From contig JANXWX010000135.1 of assembly GCA_025350915.1 (NCBI GenBank), positions 1-63,077 on the forward strand: a stretch of DNA of 63,077 bases, written 5' to 3'. Shown one piece after another: positions 15,868 through 25,121 of the stretch (position 1 is the stretch's first letter; every line of letters starts with the position of its first letter). This DNA is from Nitrosomonadales bacterium. GTDB taxonomy: Bacteria > Pseudomonadota > Gammaproteobacteria > Burkholderiales > Gallionellaceae. Below the pieces are notes generated by a model. That model was not told the origin of the DNA. It searched no databases and was given only the letters and a program-made list of their open reading frames with translations. Position numbers and translations under genes: made by a program.

Positions 15868-17628
15868 ATGGATACCTGGGTTCGTCAATTACCCGTCACC
15901 AGGATTTTTGCTGATTATTTCAAAACTTTTTCTTTTTTGCCGGGCTCCTTAAAGCAAGACCTGCTCGCAGGCGTTACCGTCTCACTTGTTGCAATACCCC
16001 AATCGCTGGCTTATGCCCAACTTGCAGGCGTACCCGCCTATTATGGCCTCTATGCGGCCTTGATCCCCACCATCGTTGGTGCGCTGTTCGGCTCATCCCG
16101 GCAGCTTTCAACCGGACCGGTTGCCATGACCTCCCTGCTCACCGCTGCAAGTGTTGCCCCCTTTGCTGCGGCAGGCAGCGAAATGTTCTTTTCCTACGTC
16201 ATTCTGCTTGCGATGTTATCCGGCATTTTTCAGGTGCTTTTCGGGGCCTTGCGTATGGGTGTGCTACTCAACTTTCTGTCACATCCGGTGCTGATGGGAT
16301 TTATTAATGCCGCTGCTATTATCATCGGGTTATCGCAAATTCCGACGCTGCTTGGCATATCTGTCAAACAATCAGAACATTTTCTCGTTGATATCTGGCA
16401 GGTTTTCAGCCATATCGACACCATGCATGAAGTGTCTGTGGCATTTGGCGTTACAGCGATTGTCATGCTGCTGTTGCTCAAAAAATTTGCGCCAAAAATT
16501 CCCGGCGTGCTGGTGACTGTTGTCACCCTAACCTTAGTCAGTTATTTCATCGGTTATGCCAGCATGGGTGGCAAGGTCGTTGGGCTGGTTCCCAGCGGCT
16601 TACCCAGCATTGGCCTGCCCTTGCTTGACTGGCACGCAACAACATTGTTGCTGCCGGCAGCCTTTATCATTGCCCTGATCAGCTTTATGGAGGCCATGTC
16701 CAGTTCCAAGGTGATCGCCATCAAGACACGTCAGCCATGGGATGGAAACAAGGAACTCATCGGTCAGGGTCTGGCCAAAATTGCATCTTCATTGTGCCAT
16801 TCGATGCCTGTCAGCGGCTCATTCTCACGTTCGGCACTTAATCTGGCGACCAATTCACAAACCTCCTTTTCATCGGTCGTTTCGGCTATTTTCGTTTTGC
16901 TGACACTGCTCTTTTTCACCACATTGCTTTATCATCTGCCTAAACCGGTGTTGGCTGCCGTTATCATCATGGCTGTGATCGGCCTGATCAACTTCAGGGC
17001 AATTACCAAGGCCTGGAAAGCCAGCAAAGATGACGGCATTACTTCTGTCATCACCTTCGTTACCACACTTGCCTTCGCACCCAATATTCAAAACGGCATC
17101 ATCACCGGCATAATTCTTTCACTGGTATTGCTGCTTTATCGCATGATGCAGCCGCGCGTGGCCGGTCTTGGCATGCACAGTGATGGCACGCTGCGTGATG
17201 CAGCGCGCCATCGTCTCCCGCCGCTGCATTCAAAGCTGGGGGCCCTTCGATTTGATGGTGCGCTCAGATTCATGAATGTTTCCTACTTTGAAGATGCCCT
17301 GCTAACGCTGGAAAGAAAAGACCCGAACGTAAGTTATATTTTGATAAAAAGTGACGGGATTAACTATCTGGACGCTTCCGGCGTTGAGATGCTCTTCAGC
17401 CTGGTTACCCGGTTTAAAAGCAATGGCATCACCCTGGGCTTTAGCGGTCTTAAAAAACAGGTACGGGAAGTAATCGATAAAACCAGATTAACCGAAACCA
17501 TCGGCCAGGAGAATATATTTGCGACCGATCAGATCGCATTTGACAGCTTGTTTGACAGGGGGATAATTGACGCCAGAATCAATACCAATACCAGCAAGCA
17601 AGTTACTGACGAACTGGTACCAGCCTGA
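15868..17628 (+). CDS. SulP family anion transporter with STAS domain (first copy)
   Basis: 586 residues. N-terminal core of 12-14 membrane segments with the SulP signature GVTVSLVAIPQSLAYAQLAG (near residue 35) and GLYAALIPTIVGALFGSSR, then TGPVAMTSLL. The second hallmark is GQGLAKIASSLCHSMPVSGS. The C-terminal ~130 residues form a cytosolic STAS domain (DGINYLDASGVEMLFSL). Substrates in the family include sulphate, bicarbonate and dicarboxylates; the sequence does not decide. The gene is followed by an intrinsic terminator and by a second, divergent SulP gene. Confidence 0.9.
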   Translation: MDTWVRQLPVTRIFADYFKTFSFLPGSLKQDLLAGVTVSLVAIPQSLAYAQLAGVPAYYGLYAALIPTIVGALFGSSRQLSTGPVAMTSLLTAASVAPFAAAGSEMFFSYVILLAMLSGIFQVLFGALRMGVLLNFLSHPVLMGFINAAAIIIGLSQIPTLLGISVKQSEHFLVDIWQVFSHIDTMHEVSVAFGVTAIVMLLLLKKFAPKIPGVLVTVVTLTLVSYFIGYASMGGKVVGLVPSGLPSIGLPLLDWHATTLLLPAAFIIALISFMEAMSSSKVIAIKTRQPWDGNKELIGQGLAKIASSLCHSMPVSGSFSRSALNLATNSQTSFSSVVSAIFVLLTLLFFTTLLYHLPKPVLAAVIIMAVIGLINFRAITKAWKASKDDGITSVITFVTTLAFAPNIQNGIITGIILSLVLLLYRMMQPRVAGLGMHSDGTLRDAARHRLPPLHSKLGALRFDGALRFMNVSYFEDALLTLERKDPNVSYILIKSDGINYLDASGVEMLFSLVTRFKSNGITLGFSGLKKQVREVIDKTRLTETIGQENIFATDQIAFDSLFDRGIIDARINTNTSKQVTDELVPA

Positions 17629-17646
17629 TTCTATGAACTTAACTAC

Positions 17647-17669
17647 ACCAGCATTTGATGCTGGTTTTT
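17647..17669 (+). terminator. Intrinsic terminator after the first SulP gene
   Basis: ACCAGCAT-TTG-ATGCTGGT stem followed by TTTTG, 19 nt beyond the SulP stop. It separates the two SulP genes into different transcripts, at least in part. Confidence 0.75.
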
Positions 17670-17760
17670 GTCTTCAGGACGGCAAATTGGATTTAATGTT
17701 TCGGTTCACTTATCACCCAGCAATATTCACCTCAATTCATAAAATAAAGAGTCAACTATC

Positions 17761-19467
17761 ATGATCGTTGCTAAGGAAGCTTGGAATGCCGGTTTATTCA
17801 AGCGCGAAAACTGGTTGCCCAATATTATCTCGGGCATTATTGTCGGTGTCGTTGCGCTACCACTGGCAATGGCTTTTGCGATCGCATCCGGTGTTAAACC
17901 TGAACAGGGGCTGTACACCGCGATCATTGCCGGACTTGCCGTTTCATTGTTCGGTGGCAGCCGATTACAAATTGCGGGGCCTACCGGGGCATTCATCGTT
18001 ATCCTCGCCGCCATTACCGCAAAATATGGCGTCGATGGTTTGCAAATAGCGACAGTGATGGCCGGTATCATGCTGCTGTTTTTGGGTTTCGCACGCTTTG
18101 GCAGCATTATAAAATTCATCCCCGATCAGGTCATCGTCGGCTTCACTGCCGGCATTGGTGTCGTCATCTGGGTTGGTCAGTGGCCGGATTTTTTCGGATT
18201 GCAAAAGGTGAGTGGCGCGCACTTCCACGAAAAATTCTGGCACCTTTTGCAAGCCTTGCCCCATATGCAGTTCAACACCACGGCGTTGGCATTGCTAAGC
18301 ATCATACTGGTGATATTTTCCCAACGGTTGCCCGGCATGCGCCGTGTACCGGGGCCGCTGGTGGCAATGGTCGTGGTAACGCTGATTCAATATATCTTTC
18401 AATTTGAAGGCGTCGCCACCATAGGCAGCACGTTCGGCGGTATTCCGCAGGGGCTGCCCGGATTTAACGTTCCCACCATCACCATGCCGCGTATCATCGA
18501 ATTAATAGGCCCTGCTTTTACCATTGCCATGCTTGGAACCATAGAGTCATTGCTCTCGGCCGTGGTAGCGGATGGTATGGCCGGCACCAAACATAACTCA
18601 AATCAGGAGTTGATCGGTCAGGGCATAGCAAATATTGCCGCCCCATTTTTTGGGGGATTCGCGGCCACCGGCGGCATCGCCCGCACCGCTACCAACATCC
18701 GCAACGGCGGCAATAGTCCGCTTGCAGGCATTATTCACGTCACGACGCTTGTGCTCGTGCTGTTATTTCTTGCGCCGCTCGCGGCCAGCATTCCCTTGGC
18801 GGCACTGGCGGCGATCCTGTTTGTCGTGGCTTACAATATGAGCGAAGCCAAGCACTTTGTGCGCATGGTAAAGCGTGCGCCCCATGCGGATGTGGCGATT
18901 CTGCTTATTACCTTTTTGCTAACTGTGTTTGCCGATCTCGTTGTGGCGGTAAATATCGGCGTTGTCCTTGCGATGCTGCATTTCATGCGGCGCATGGCTG
19001 CCTCAGTAGAAACGCAGCAGCTTACCGCACAAGACTTGCAGTCCGAACTTCAACATGAGGGACTGGCCAAACTGCCTGAGGGTGTGATGGTATACGCAAT
19101 TGAAGGCCCCTTCTTCTTTGGCGCTGTTGAAAATTTTGAACAAACCCTGGCACAAACCCATGCCGACCCACATACCCTGATACTGCGCCTGCGACGTGTC
19201 CCTTTTATGGATGTGACCGGTCTTCAAACACTGGAGGATGCTATCGAGCGCATGCAGAAACGGGGAGTCACCATTCTGCTGTGTGAAGCAAATGAACGCG
19301 TTTATGCAAAACTGGTTAAATCCGGCATCATGGCGATGATAGGCACGCATAATTACTTCAAGCTATTTTCTGCTGCACTGAGCCAAAGCAATGCTAAAAT
19401 TAGCGCTGCGACACCCAAACCGGGACTGCCTTCTAACCAACTGAAGGATACAAAGGACGCTACATAG
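17761..19467 (+). CDS. SulP family anion transporter with STAS domain (second copy)
   Basis: 568 residues. SulP core with GIIVGVVALPLAMAFAIASG (~25-45), GLYTAIIAGLAVSLFGGSR, and QIAGPTGAFIVILA. The mid-protein GQGIANIAAPFFGGFAATG signature is intact. The C-terminal STAS domain contains VPFMDVTGLQTLEDAIERM. It belongs to a different branch from the first copy (GVKPEQGLYT type), so this is not a recent duplication. A class I cytochrome c gene follows 84 nt downstream. The ion carried is unknown. Confidence 0.9.
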   Translation: MIVAKEAWNAGLFKRENWLPNIISGIIVGVVALPLAMAFAIASGVKPEQGLYTAIIAGLAVSLFGGSRLQIAGPTGAFIVILAAITAKYGVDGLQIATVMAGIMLLFLGFARFGSIIKFIPDQVIVGFTAGIGVVIWVGQWPDFFGLQKVSGAHFHEKFWHLLQALPHMQFNTTALALLSIILVIFSQRLPGMRRVPGPLVAMVVVTLIQYIFQFEGVATIGSTFGGIPQGLPGFNVPTITMPRIIELIGPAFTIAMLGTIESLLSAVVADGMAGTKHNSNQELIGQGIANIAAPFFGGFAATGGIARTATNIRNGGNSPLAGIIHVTTLVLVLLFLAPLAASIPLAALAAILFVVAYNMSEAKHFVRMVKRAPHADVAILLITFLLTVFADLVVAVNIGVVLAMLHFMRRMAASVETQQLTAQDLQSELQHEGLAKLPEGVMVYAIEGPFFFGAVENFEQTLAQTHADPHTLILRLRRVPFMDVTGLQTLEDAIERMQKRGVTILLCEANERVYAKLVKSGIMAMIGTHNYFKLFSAALSQSNAKISAATPKPGLPSNQLKDTKDAT

Positions 19468-19550
19468 CTCCATCTCGCAAAGCCGCAACACTAAATTGTA
19501 TTTACCTTTAACACCATTTTGTTTTTAATAACGCACTAAAGGAGAAACGC

Positions 19551-19880
19551 ATGAAATTATTGATGGGTACTATCGCCGCAGCTGCTGTCATGTTAACAAC
19601 TCAGGCTTACGCCGCAGGCAAGGTGGATATGGCGGCTGGCCAGGCTCTGGCACAAAAAAGTGGCTGCATGGCTTGCCATAAACCCGCAGGTAAATTGGTT
19701 GGCCCCGGCTTCAAGGAAGTCGCTGCCAAATACAAGGGTGATAAGAAGGCGGAAGACATGCTGATCGACAAAGTCACAAAAGGTGGCAAAGGTGTATGGG
19801 GCACAATACCCATGCCGCCCAATGCCGCCGTCAAGCCTGCTGACATGAAGACATTAGTGGAATGGATTTTGGCGCACTAA
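19551..19880 (+). CDS. Class I c-type cytochrome (c551/c552-like)
   Basis: 109 residues with signal peptide (MKLLMGTIAAAAVMLTTQAYA) and a single haem site, Cys39-x-x-Cys42-His43 (GCMACHK). The distal ligand is most likely Met88 in IPMPPN, the usual position for the c551/c552 family. It is a periplasmic one-haem electron carrier. AAAGGAG precedes the ATG. The preceding SulP gene ends 83 nt upstream and a terminator follows. The partner complex is not in the window. Confidence 0.9.
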   Translation: MKLLMGTIAAAAVMLTTQAYAAGKVDMAAGQALAQKSGCMACHKPAGKLVGPGFKEVAAKYKGDKKAEDMLIDKVTKGGKGVWGTIPMPPNAAVKPADMKTLVEWILAH

Positions 19881-19901
19881 TTCTGTTTGTTTGTGGCCAC
19901 C

Positions 19902-19926
19902 AAAAGCCGGCATTTGCCGGTTTTTG
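19902..19926 (+). terminator. Intrinsic terminator of the cytochrome c gene
   Basis: CCGGC-ATTT-GCCGG stem, flanked by A-rich and T-rich arms and ending in TTTTTG, 22 nt after the cytochrome stop codon. Confidence 0.8.
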
Positions 19927-20054
19927 TCATTGAGCACGCCCATGTAATAGAAATAAATGAAGTAAAGCGTTCTGGTGTAAAATAATTGGGTTTCAGAAAC
20001 CATACTGCCTCAATCATTTACCCCAACCATTCCTCCATTACGCTCGTCATAGAA

Positions 20055-21314
20055 ATGAAAAGATACCTCGCTCTCTGCCTACTGATTTCCGCCTCGACAC
20101 TCCTTTCTGGCTGCTATAAGGCTGGTACATCAGCACCGGCGCCAACCAATGTTCAAGTTGCGGCGGGCGACACGAGTGCCACGCTCACTTGGGATATGAC
20201 ACCGGGGGTTGAATACTGGATATTTAAAGCAGCCACGACTTCGCTCACACCGCAGGATTGCCTCTCCTTAACGGAATGCGGCATCACAATGAAAGCTGTT
20301 TCACCCACTGTGGTTGCTGGTCTGGTCAATGGCACCGTGTATTCGTTTACAATTAACGGCAGAATAGACGGTGGTAAAGGTGGGGCAGGCTCGCCCTCAG
20401 CTCAAGCTACGCCCAGACTGGCAGGCGCAACATGGAGTTTAAGCGGTACACCGCTGGGAACAAACTTGAATGGCGTGGGAACAAACTTGAATGGCGTTGG
20501 ATTTGGCAGTGTATTTGTGGCTGCTGGTGATAGCGGAGTAATGTATTCAAGTACTGATGGAATAAGCTGGACTTTACTCAGCAGTCCTGTAACCACCAAG
20601 CTCAATGCGGTAAGTTATTACGGTGGAAATTATCTGGTAGCGGGTGCAGGTGGTGTTATTTTGCGCAGCTTGGATGCAACCGTAACGTGGCCGCAACAAA
20701 CAAGCGGAACAACAAATGATCTCTATGCAATTTCCAACTACGGTAGTGCCGGCTTTGTTGCAACGGGTGCCAGTGGCACGATCATTCATAGTGGTGACGG
20801 TATAACCTGGACCAGTGCCATCACGCCCAATCCAGCAAACAACTTATACAGCGTAACCTACGGAAATAACATGTATGTAGCGGTTGGTGCAGCTGGAGCT
20901 TTGCTTAGCAGCACAAATGGAGGAGTTACCTGGAATCCCCTGACACCCACCACGCCAATTTCATTAATTACACTGAGAAGTATTGCATATGCACCGCCTG
21001 CAACTGGAACAATAGGGACAGGTACCTTCGTGGCTGTGGGTTCCGGCGGTACGATTGTTACCAGCGCAGACGGCGGAACAACATGGACTCCAATTTCATC
21101 GACACCGTTCACCGCAACGATCAATGCCATAACCTACGGAAGACAGTTTGTTGCTGTCGCTGTAGATGGCAGTGTCAATACCAGCATTGACGGTATAAAC
21201 TGGGCTGCAACGACAACAACGCCTGCCAACTCTTCTCCGATATATGCCGTAACTCGCGGACTGTATGACTATACCGCGGTGGGCGCGGGTGGCTTGAATC
21301 TGCACTCTAAATAG
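20055..21314 (+). CDS. Lipoprotein with FN3-like domain and YCF48/BNR-type propeller repeats
   Basis: 419 residues from the ATG at 20055, chosen for the signal peptide MKRYLALCLLISAST ending in lipobox LSGC (Cys20); an open frame extends 69 nt left. Residues ~28-125 look like a fibronectin type III domain (PTNVQVAAGDTSATLTWD ... SFTINGR). Six asp-box-like repeats follow (S-x-DG-x-x-W: SSTDGISWTL, SGDGITWTSA, SSTNGGVTWNP, SADGGTTWTP, SIDGINWAAT and a diverged copy), giving a propeller as in YCF48/sialidase-type proteins. It is an exported surface or periplasmic protein with an unknown ligand. It converges on the aminopropyltransferase operon. Confidence 0.75.
   Translation: MKRYLALCLLISASTLLSGCYKAGTSAPAPTNVQVAAGDTSATLTWDMTPGVEYWIFKAATTSLTPQDCLSLTECGITMKAVSPTVVAGLVNGTVYSFTINGRIDGGKGGAGSPSAQATPRLAGATWSLSGTPLGTNLNGVGTNLNGVGFGSVFVAAGDSGVMYSSTDGISWTLLSSPVTTKLNAVSYYGGNYLVAGAGGVILRSLDATVTWPQQTSGTTNDLYAISNYGSAGFVATGASGTIIHSGDGITWTSAITPNPANNLYSVTYGNNMYVAVGAAGALLSSTNGGVTWNPLTPTTPISLITLRSIAYAPPATGTIGTGTFVAVGSGGTIVTSADGGTTWTPISSTPFTATINAITYGRQFVAVAVDGSVNTSIDGINWAATTTTPANSSPIYAVTRGLYDYTAVGAGGLNLHSK
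20455..20497 (+). repeat. 21-bp in-frame tandem duplication inside the propeller lipoprotein
   Basis: Two exact copies of a 21-bp unit encode GTNLNGV twice in a row at the junction between the FN3-like domain and the first propeller blade. Identity at DNA level suggests a recent slippage event. Confidence 0.9.
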
Positions 21315-21321
21315 GGAATCG

Positions 21322-22836
21322 TTAGTACACTAAATACTCCGACCATTCTTTATCAAAATATCTAACCAGCGCCTGATCATCCAGGCGCTGAATTTTGGTT
21401 GCCACCTTTGCCATATCTGCGGGGAAATGAAACATTTCCCTTGCCGTGTCAAAGCTCACATATTTCAACCCTGCCGGGTAATTTTTTGGCGGCGTATAGC
21501 GCTGTTCCGATGCGATGACGTAACCCCACTCACCAAATGAAGGTACATAAGCATGATAGGGCGTGGTGTTGAACCCGGCGGCTTCCAGCGTATTATTCAC
21601 GCACCAGAACGACTTGCGCGCCACCAATGGTGAGGTGCTTTGCACGACAACAAGGCTGTGCGGTGTCATTACCTGATGCAACATGTGATAGAACGAGATT
21701 GAGTAGAGTTTGCCTATTGAATAATTTGACGGATCGGGCAGATCAATCAGGATAGCGTCATATTTTTTTCTCGTTTCTTCTCCAGCCTGTTCTTTAAGCC
21801 AGATAAAGGCATCGCGGTTGATCACACCCAGCTTGGGCGACAACAGCGAATTCCGGTTTAGCTCCGTCAGCATTTCATTGGAAGAAAATAACCGCGTCAT
21901 TTCCGGGTCGAGGTCAACCAGCGTCACCGTTTTAATGCCGGTATATTTCAGTACCTCGCGCAGTGCCAAACCGTCGCCACCGCCGATGATCAAAATATGC
22001 CGGGGGTCATGTAACGCAGACAGCGCGGGATGCACCAGTGCTTCATGGTAACGGTATTCATCGACAGAACTGAATTGCAGGTTGCCGTTCAAAAAAAGCC
22101 TGAGGTCACGTGAGGCTTTGGTCAGGACGATGCGCTGATACGGAGTCGTTTCTGAAAATATCACTTTACCCTGGTAAGTGCTGTGTTCGGCATAGCCCAT
22201 GATGCTGTCGGAATAGACGAAGCCCATAGTCAAACCAACGATCACCGCAATCGCGGACATTTTATGCAAGCGGTTTAACGGCGAATTTTCCTGCAACGCA
22301 TACAGCACCCACAACGCGACACTCGCATTCAAAATACCAAACAGAAAACTGGTTTTAATCAGCCCCAGATAGGGAATCAGCACCAGCGGAAACAGGATGG
22401 AGGCAAACAGCGCACCGATGTAATCGAAAGAAAGCACCTTGGAGACGAGGTCGCTGAATTCAAATTTATCCTTGAGTATGCGCAGCAGCAACGGAATTTC
22501 AATACCTACCAGCACGCCGATAAGGCCGACCTGAAAATACAGAAGAAAGCGAAAGGAATGAACGTGGTCGAACAGCAAAAATAAAACTGCTGCAGAACAA
22601 CCACCCACTGCCCCCAGTAAAATTTCCACCTTCACAAAAAATGCGAGCAAGTTTTTTGTGACGTAACGCGACAGCCAGGAACCCACACCCATCGCAAACA
22701 GGTAACAGCCTATGATGGTAGAAAACTGGGTAACCGAATCACCCAACAGATAACTTGCCGCCGTCCCAGCAATCAGTTCATAAATCAGACCACAGGTCGC
22801 GATGATAACGACCGAAAAAAACAGGACGGGTGCCAA
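21322..22836 (-). CDS. Membrane-anchored polyamine aminopropyltransferase (spermidine synthase-like)
   Basis: 504 residues. The first ~205 form seven hydrophobic segments; the rest is a spermidine-synthase Rossmann domain. Family marks are present: QFSSVDEYRYHEALVHP (254-270), GGGDGLALREVLKY (285-298) binding decarboxylated SAM, LVDLDPEM (D308, D310), and the catalytic-loop segment AILIDLPDPSNYSIGKLYS. Such fusions transfer aminopropyl groups, but the acceptor may be a membrane-bound substrate. It is the last gene of the SPFH/DUF4178/DUF350 operon, 12 nt after the DUF350 stop. SpeD at 7727 could supply its donor. Confidence 0.85.
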   Translation of the reverse strand: MAPVLFFSVVIIATCGLIYELIAGTAASYLLGDSVTQFSTIIGCYLFAMGVGSWLSRYVTKNLLAFFVKVEILLGAVGGCSAAVLFLLFDHVHSFRFLLYFQVGLIGVLVGIEIPLLLRILKDKFEFSDLVSKVLSFDYIGALFASILFPLVLIPYLGLIKTSFLFGILNASVALWVLYALQENSPLNRLHKMSAIAVIVGLTMGFVYSDSIMGYAEHSTYQGKVIFSETTPYQRIVLTKASRDLRLFLNGNLQFSSVDEYRYHEALVHPALSALHDPRHILIIGGGDGLALREVLKYTGIKTVTLVDLDPEMTRLFSSNEMLTELNRNSLLSPKLGVINRDAFIWLKEQAGEETRKKYDAILIDLPDPSNYSIGKLYSISFYHMLHQVMTPHSLVVVQSTSPLVARKSFWCVNNTLEAAGFNTTPYHAYVPSFGEWGYVIASEQRYTPPKNYPAGLKYVSFDTAREMFHFPADMAKVATKIQRLDDQALVRYFDKEWSEYLVY

Positions 22837-22848
22837 TGGCTACTCTGC

Positions 22849-23070
22849 TTAACCGTGTATCGCCGAGGCGATAATTGTCGCGATACCATAGGCGAGCGCA
22901 CCCAGGAAAATCGCAAGCGCGACATTCTGTTTCTCGATTAGCTCTTTCCAGATGTTTGCTTTGGGTGTGAGGATATCGAGCAACATAAAGCCAATCACAT
23001 ATACAGCCAGACCGACACCGGCAAAAATTACCGCACTGACCAGATATTTCAGACTGATAAATTCATCCAT
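22849..23070 (-). CDS. DUF350 family membrane protein
   Basis: 73 residues with two hydrophobic helices and the DUF350 pattern: GFMLLDILTPKANIWKELIE, then KQNVALAIFLGALAYGIATIIA. E. coli YjfL has this domain twice; here one unit is present, so it may form dimers. A good GGAG site lies ahead of the ATG. In many genomes DUF350 is linked to spermidine-synthase-like and DUF4178 genes, as here. Molecular function unknown. Confidence 0.85.
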   Translation of the reverse strand: MDEFISLKYLVSAVIFAGVGLAVYVIGFMLLDILTPKANIWKELIEKQNVALAIFLGALAYGIATIIASAIHG

Positions 23071-23081
23071 GCTGTTCTCCT

Positions 23082-23219
23082 TTATTTATGATAATGGTTG
23101 GCTGATTTGTTGGCGCCAGACTGGCTGCCAAACACATTACTAAATACATAGCCCTGGTAATTGGCATAGGCCAGTATCGCAATGAGGCAGGCACAATACA
23201 CGGCAAATATTCTAATCAT
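23082..23219 (-). CDS. Single-pass membrane peptide of 45 residues
   Basis: Starting at the ATG at 23219 (overlapping the DUF4178 stop by 8 nt), it encodes one membrane helix (MIRIFAVYCACLIAILAYA) and a polar C-terminus NKSANHYHK. Overlap with the upstream gene and an 11-nt gap to DUF350 argue for a real, coupled gene. An upstream in-frame extension to 23321 is inside the DUF4178 gene and unlikely. No family recognised. Confidence 0.55.
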   Translation of the reverse strand: MIRIFAVYCACLIAILAYANYQGYVFSNVFGSQSGANKSANHYHK

Positions 23220-24477
23220 CGCTCTCTCCACTCCGGTAGATAGCCGGGGCATAGTCACTATTTTCCCAGCGCTTGTTTTCAAAATACCAGCGATAAAAAA
23301 ACGCATATGCAGGAAAGACAAGTATCAGAATAAATATTATCCAGAAATTACCCCACACGGCCACATTGCGCTTGATTTCAAGTGAGGCATCCAGACCATT
23401 TTTCCCCAGCTGGCCGGGAGAGGGGTCAATCAACAGGCGGTAATTACCCGCAGGAATAGCGGAAAAAGATGTCTCTGCCACCTGCCCGCCTTCACTCCAG
23501 TAATCCCCGCCATCGTAACCGCTGTAGTATTCGATCGACTGTAAAGCATCATAGGCTTCATTGGTCTCCTCATTCACCAGCGACAGACCCAATTCCATCC
23601 AGTCATTACTTAACGGTACCCGGCTCTTCACAAAAAGATTGGAACGCTTTGGATTGTTGAAAGTCAGCGTACTGAAGGTCTTGTCGCGTGTGCTCGGTTC
23701 GATGTGAAACCGGGAAGTAGCAAGCGATGTTCCACTACCCGTACTCCACTGCATCAACAAGGCAACAAATATCGACAGGCCGGCAATTTTCCATATCGTG
23801 AATAGATTGCCGTAGAAAGGTGCCGGTTGATTGGGTGCGATGCCGGATTTTTTTAACAACTCGATGCCGAAGGCCTTTTCCACGACATCAGCTTCCAAGT
23901 ATTCTGCCAGCGTCTCGCTCACTTCTTGTCTGCTCTTTTCAACCGTCAGCATTCTAGGCGGTGCGATGTAGTCCACATACTTGTCTTCATCTCCTTTGCG
24001 TACGCGCCAGTAAAATTCGCCTTTAACATACTCGACAACAGACTGACCTCTGCAGTACACGCTGTATTTTTCTCTATCCAGCTCTACTTCACTGGCTGAA
24101 CCCGCAAGAGGTGAATAGCGCTTGATCACCGAGGCTAAATTCCAGTGACCCTCAGACTGCACCAGAAAACGAAAACCAAAGTAGGGATTGAACAACAGGT
24201 ACTCGTCCCAGTAACTCATGGAGGATTTGTCCTTTTTCTCCACATAACCGATCACTTCCCACTTGATACTGTCGAGGACTCCCTTTGCACCTATTGGTAT
24301 CTCAGTTGGCCGGCTCGCCTCATGTTCTTTCTTGATGATTTTAAAATTGTCATTGGCAGTATCAATGACCGAAGAACAATGTGTACACACCGCGCTGATG
24401 GAATGACCCGCCGCGCGTATCTCCACGGTGCCGCCGCATGCAGGACAACTGAACGATTTAACCGGTTTACCAACCAT
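23212..24477 (-). CDS. DUF4178 protein with zinc ribbon and membrane helices
   Basis: 421 residues from the ATG at 24477 (a TTG one codon earlier is in frame). The N-terminus is a four-cysteine zinc ribbon: FSCPACGG ... AVCTHCSS. A DUF4178 beta domain follows (GVLDSIKWEVIGYVEK, WDEYLLFNP, GHWNLASV). Then come two hydrophobic stretches around residues 230-250 and 375-400, with an extracytoplasmic beta-like region between. The start overlaps the end of the smaller DUF4178 gene by 11 nt. Probably a membrane-bound adaptor; molecular role unknown. Confidence 0.75.
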   Translation of the reverse strand: MVGKPVKSFSCPACGGTVEIRAAGHSISAVCTHCSSVIDTANDNFKIIKKEHEASRPTEIPIGAKGVLDSIKWEVIGYVEKKDKSSMSYWDEYLLFNPYFGFRFLVQSEGHWNLASVIKRYSPLAGSASEVELDREKYSVYCRGQSVVEYVKGEFYWRVRKGDEDKYVDYIAPPRMLTVEKSRQEVSETLAEYLEADVVEKAFGIELLKKSGIAPNQPAPFYGNLFTIWKIAGLSIFVALLMQWSTGSGTSLATSRFHIEPSTRDKTFSTLTFNNPKRSNLFVKSRVPLSNDWMELGLSLVNEETNEAYDALQSIEYYSGYDGGDYWSEGGQVAETSFSAIPAGNYRLLIDPSPGQLGKNGLDASLEIKRNVAVWGNFWIIFILILVFPAYAFFYRWYFENKRWENSDYAPAIYRSGESDD

Positions 24478-25120
24478 CAAAGGTCCTTACGTTAGAGCAG
24501 CGCATCGCTTTCCAGTCAACATAACGTCCGCTGTAGGCGCGCAGCTTGCCTGTCTCAATTTCCACGCTGGCAAATTCACCGTAAGCACCCAGCAAATCAA
24601 CCGACACAATCATGCGACCCTGCGGCGCAGCCAGCGGCAACTCGCCTTCACTGCCTATACAAGTCGCTTTTTTTGCATCGACAATATGGAGCTTCTGGCT
24701 ATTAAAAACCAGTGCGGAACCAATAAATTGATTGTCCTGTTTTTGGCTTTGAATCGCGCGAACGGCGAATTCCAGTGGCGGTGGATCGACTTCAAAACAG
24801 ATGGAATAGAAACCCTGTGCTTCGGCTAACCAGCCCTTGCGGCCGTCATCCGTTGCCATAAACCATTCGTTCCATGACCCGTCTTCCCAGCCCATTTTCA
24901 TGCGTCCGACCAATGAAAAATGCGTGCCCTGATAATAGCCTTCCGTACCGATTTGAAACGGGCTCATATCCCCGGGCAGGTTGGCCATGGTACCGATGGA
25001 CTCGACATCGAGATCATGACGAACAATCATCGAATGGCAAAACTTACACACTGCATAGACAGAATGGTTGGAATTGAACACCACTTCTGCCCCGCATGAA
25101 GGGCAGTTAAACTTCTTCAT
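24467..25120 (-). CDS. DUF4178 protein with zinc ribbon, soluble
   Basis: 217 residues. N-terminal zinc ribbon FNCPSCGAEVVF ... AVCKFCHSMI with the same Cys spacing as its neighbour, then one DUF4178 domain (GTHFSLVGRMKMGWEDGSWNEWF). No membrane segment. It starts 1 nt after the stop of the SPFH gene with no clear Shine-Dalgarno of its own, so it depends on coupling. The pair of DUF4178 proteins, one soluble and one membrane-bound, may be subunits of one assembly. Confidence 0.75.
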   Translation of the reverse strand: MKKFNCPSCGAEVVFNSNHSVYAVCKFCHSMIVRHDLDVESIGTMANLPGDMSPFQIGTEGYYQGTHFSLVGRMKMGWEDGSWNEWFMATDDGRKGWLAEAQGFYSICFEVDPPPLEFAVRAIQSQKQDNQFIGSALVFNSQKLHIVDAKKATCIGSEGELPLAAPQGRMIVSVDLLGAYGEFASVEIETGKLRAYSGRYVDWKAMRCSNVRTFDGW

Positions 25121-25121
25121 G

